Source: Hungatella sp. UBA3402 (lineage in GTDB: Bacteria; Bacillota; Clostridia; Lachnospirales; Lachnospiraceae). Taken from it: 14,540 nucleotides of DNA. Below the pieces are notes generated by a model that was not told where the DNA came from, ran no database searches, and saw nothing but the letters and a program-made list of their open reading frames with translations. How positions within the stretch are numbered: the first letter of the stretch is position 1; each line of letters opens with the position of its first letter. Location of the stretch: assembly GCA_002358555.1 (NCBI GenBank), contig DEPC01000079.1:1-14540 (forward strand), read 5' to 3'. Of this stretch, positions 14,281-14,540 are shown piece after piece. The translations under genes were made by a program, and so were the position numbers.

Positions 14281-14540
14281 TAATATACAGCTATAATGCC
14301 AGAATACCAGATACTGGCAAAAGAAAAGATAGAATTGGAGAAAGAGTATTTTTTTATGTATACCCTAAACTTCCATCTTCAGAAGATGACCGCAACAGAA
14401 CTATAGAATTTAAGAATGCAAGGGATAAGTCTGTTACTGCGGCAGAGTCTTCTGATGAAGAAGTATTTACTGTGGATGAAGAGCAGACAATAGGCAGCAC
14501 TTATCATATAAGCATTGAAATTGCCGAGGTAAAAAAAGAA
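14265..14540 (+). CDS. Unrecognised reading frame running off the window
   Basis: Open for 92 codons from just after an in-frame TAA (14262-14264) to the window end, with coding-like composition from about 14286: YSYNARIPDTGKRKDRIGER, then VFFYVYPKLPSSEDDRNRTI, then an acidic and Thr/Ser-rich part. There is no ATG with a ribosome-binding site. A TTG at 14274 is the only early start. Because the first codons overlap the ISAs1 remnant, the gene is probably cut at its 5' end by that insertion. I do not recognise the family. Confidence 0.4.

Noticed and set aside
1..14540. tRNA or rRNA genes, CRISPR array
   Set aside because: No cloverleaf-like or rRNA sequence and no regularly spaced repeat was seen on reading both strands.

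Overview
The window looks like chromosome from a Lachnospiraceae-type gut Firmicute (Blautia/Dorea/Ruminococcus-like). The reasons are the AT-rich DNA with strong GGAGG ribosome-binding sites, TTGACA/TATAAT promoters and the protein families present. This assignment is an inference from style, not from a marker gene.

Left part (1-5750), ordinary chromosome. On the minus strand, reading right to left, are a MATE efflux pump, then lrgA-lrgB and a cytidylate-kinase-like protein as one operon behind a consensus promoter. After them comes a circularly permuted ATP-grasp protein with its own promoter and a hairpin in its leader. A LysR-type regulator is divergent from the MATE gene. The two predicted promoters share one palindromic -10 element, so the regulator probably controls the pump.

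Middle part (5750-9050), a graveyard. A GH13 amylase-family gene is broken by an in-frame TGA and then truncated. Just upstream of it is the tail of an unidentified gene with an apparent one-base deletion. That tail is cut off by a decayed IS91-family (Y2 HUH) element with its small downstream ORF and a strong terminal hairpin. A fragment of a VaFE-type surface-protein repeat and about 750 bp of AT-rich DNA without an intact gene follow.

Right part (9060-13980), a compact accessory cassette. A plus-strand HTH protein is divergent from a minus-strand run of four genes: a 5-cytosine DNA methyltransferase with no recognisable endonuclease, a 436-residue HTH protein of unknown role, an MqsR-like toxin, and an antitoxin that joins a YgiT/MqsA-type N-terminus and HTH to a Panacea (SocA/DUF4065) domain. 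The toxin-antitoxin pair has its own promoter, a perfect operator-like palindrome and a terminator hairpin. The cassette lies between IS91 debris on the left and an ISAs1-family remnant on the right (14026-14280), as expected of a transferred defence or stability island. The window ends inside an unrecognised plus-strand reading frame.
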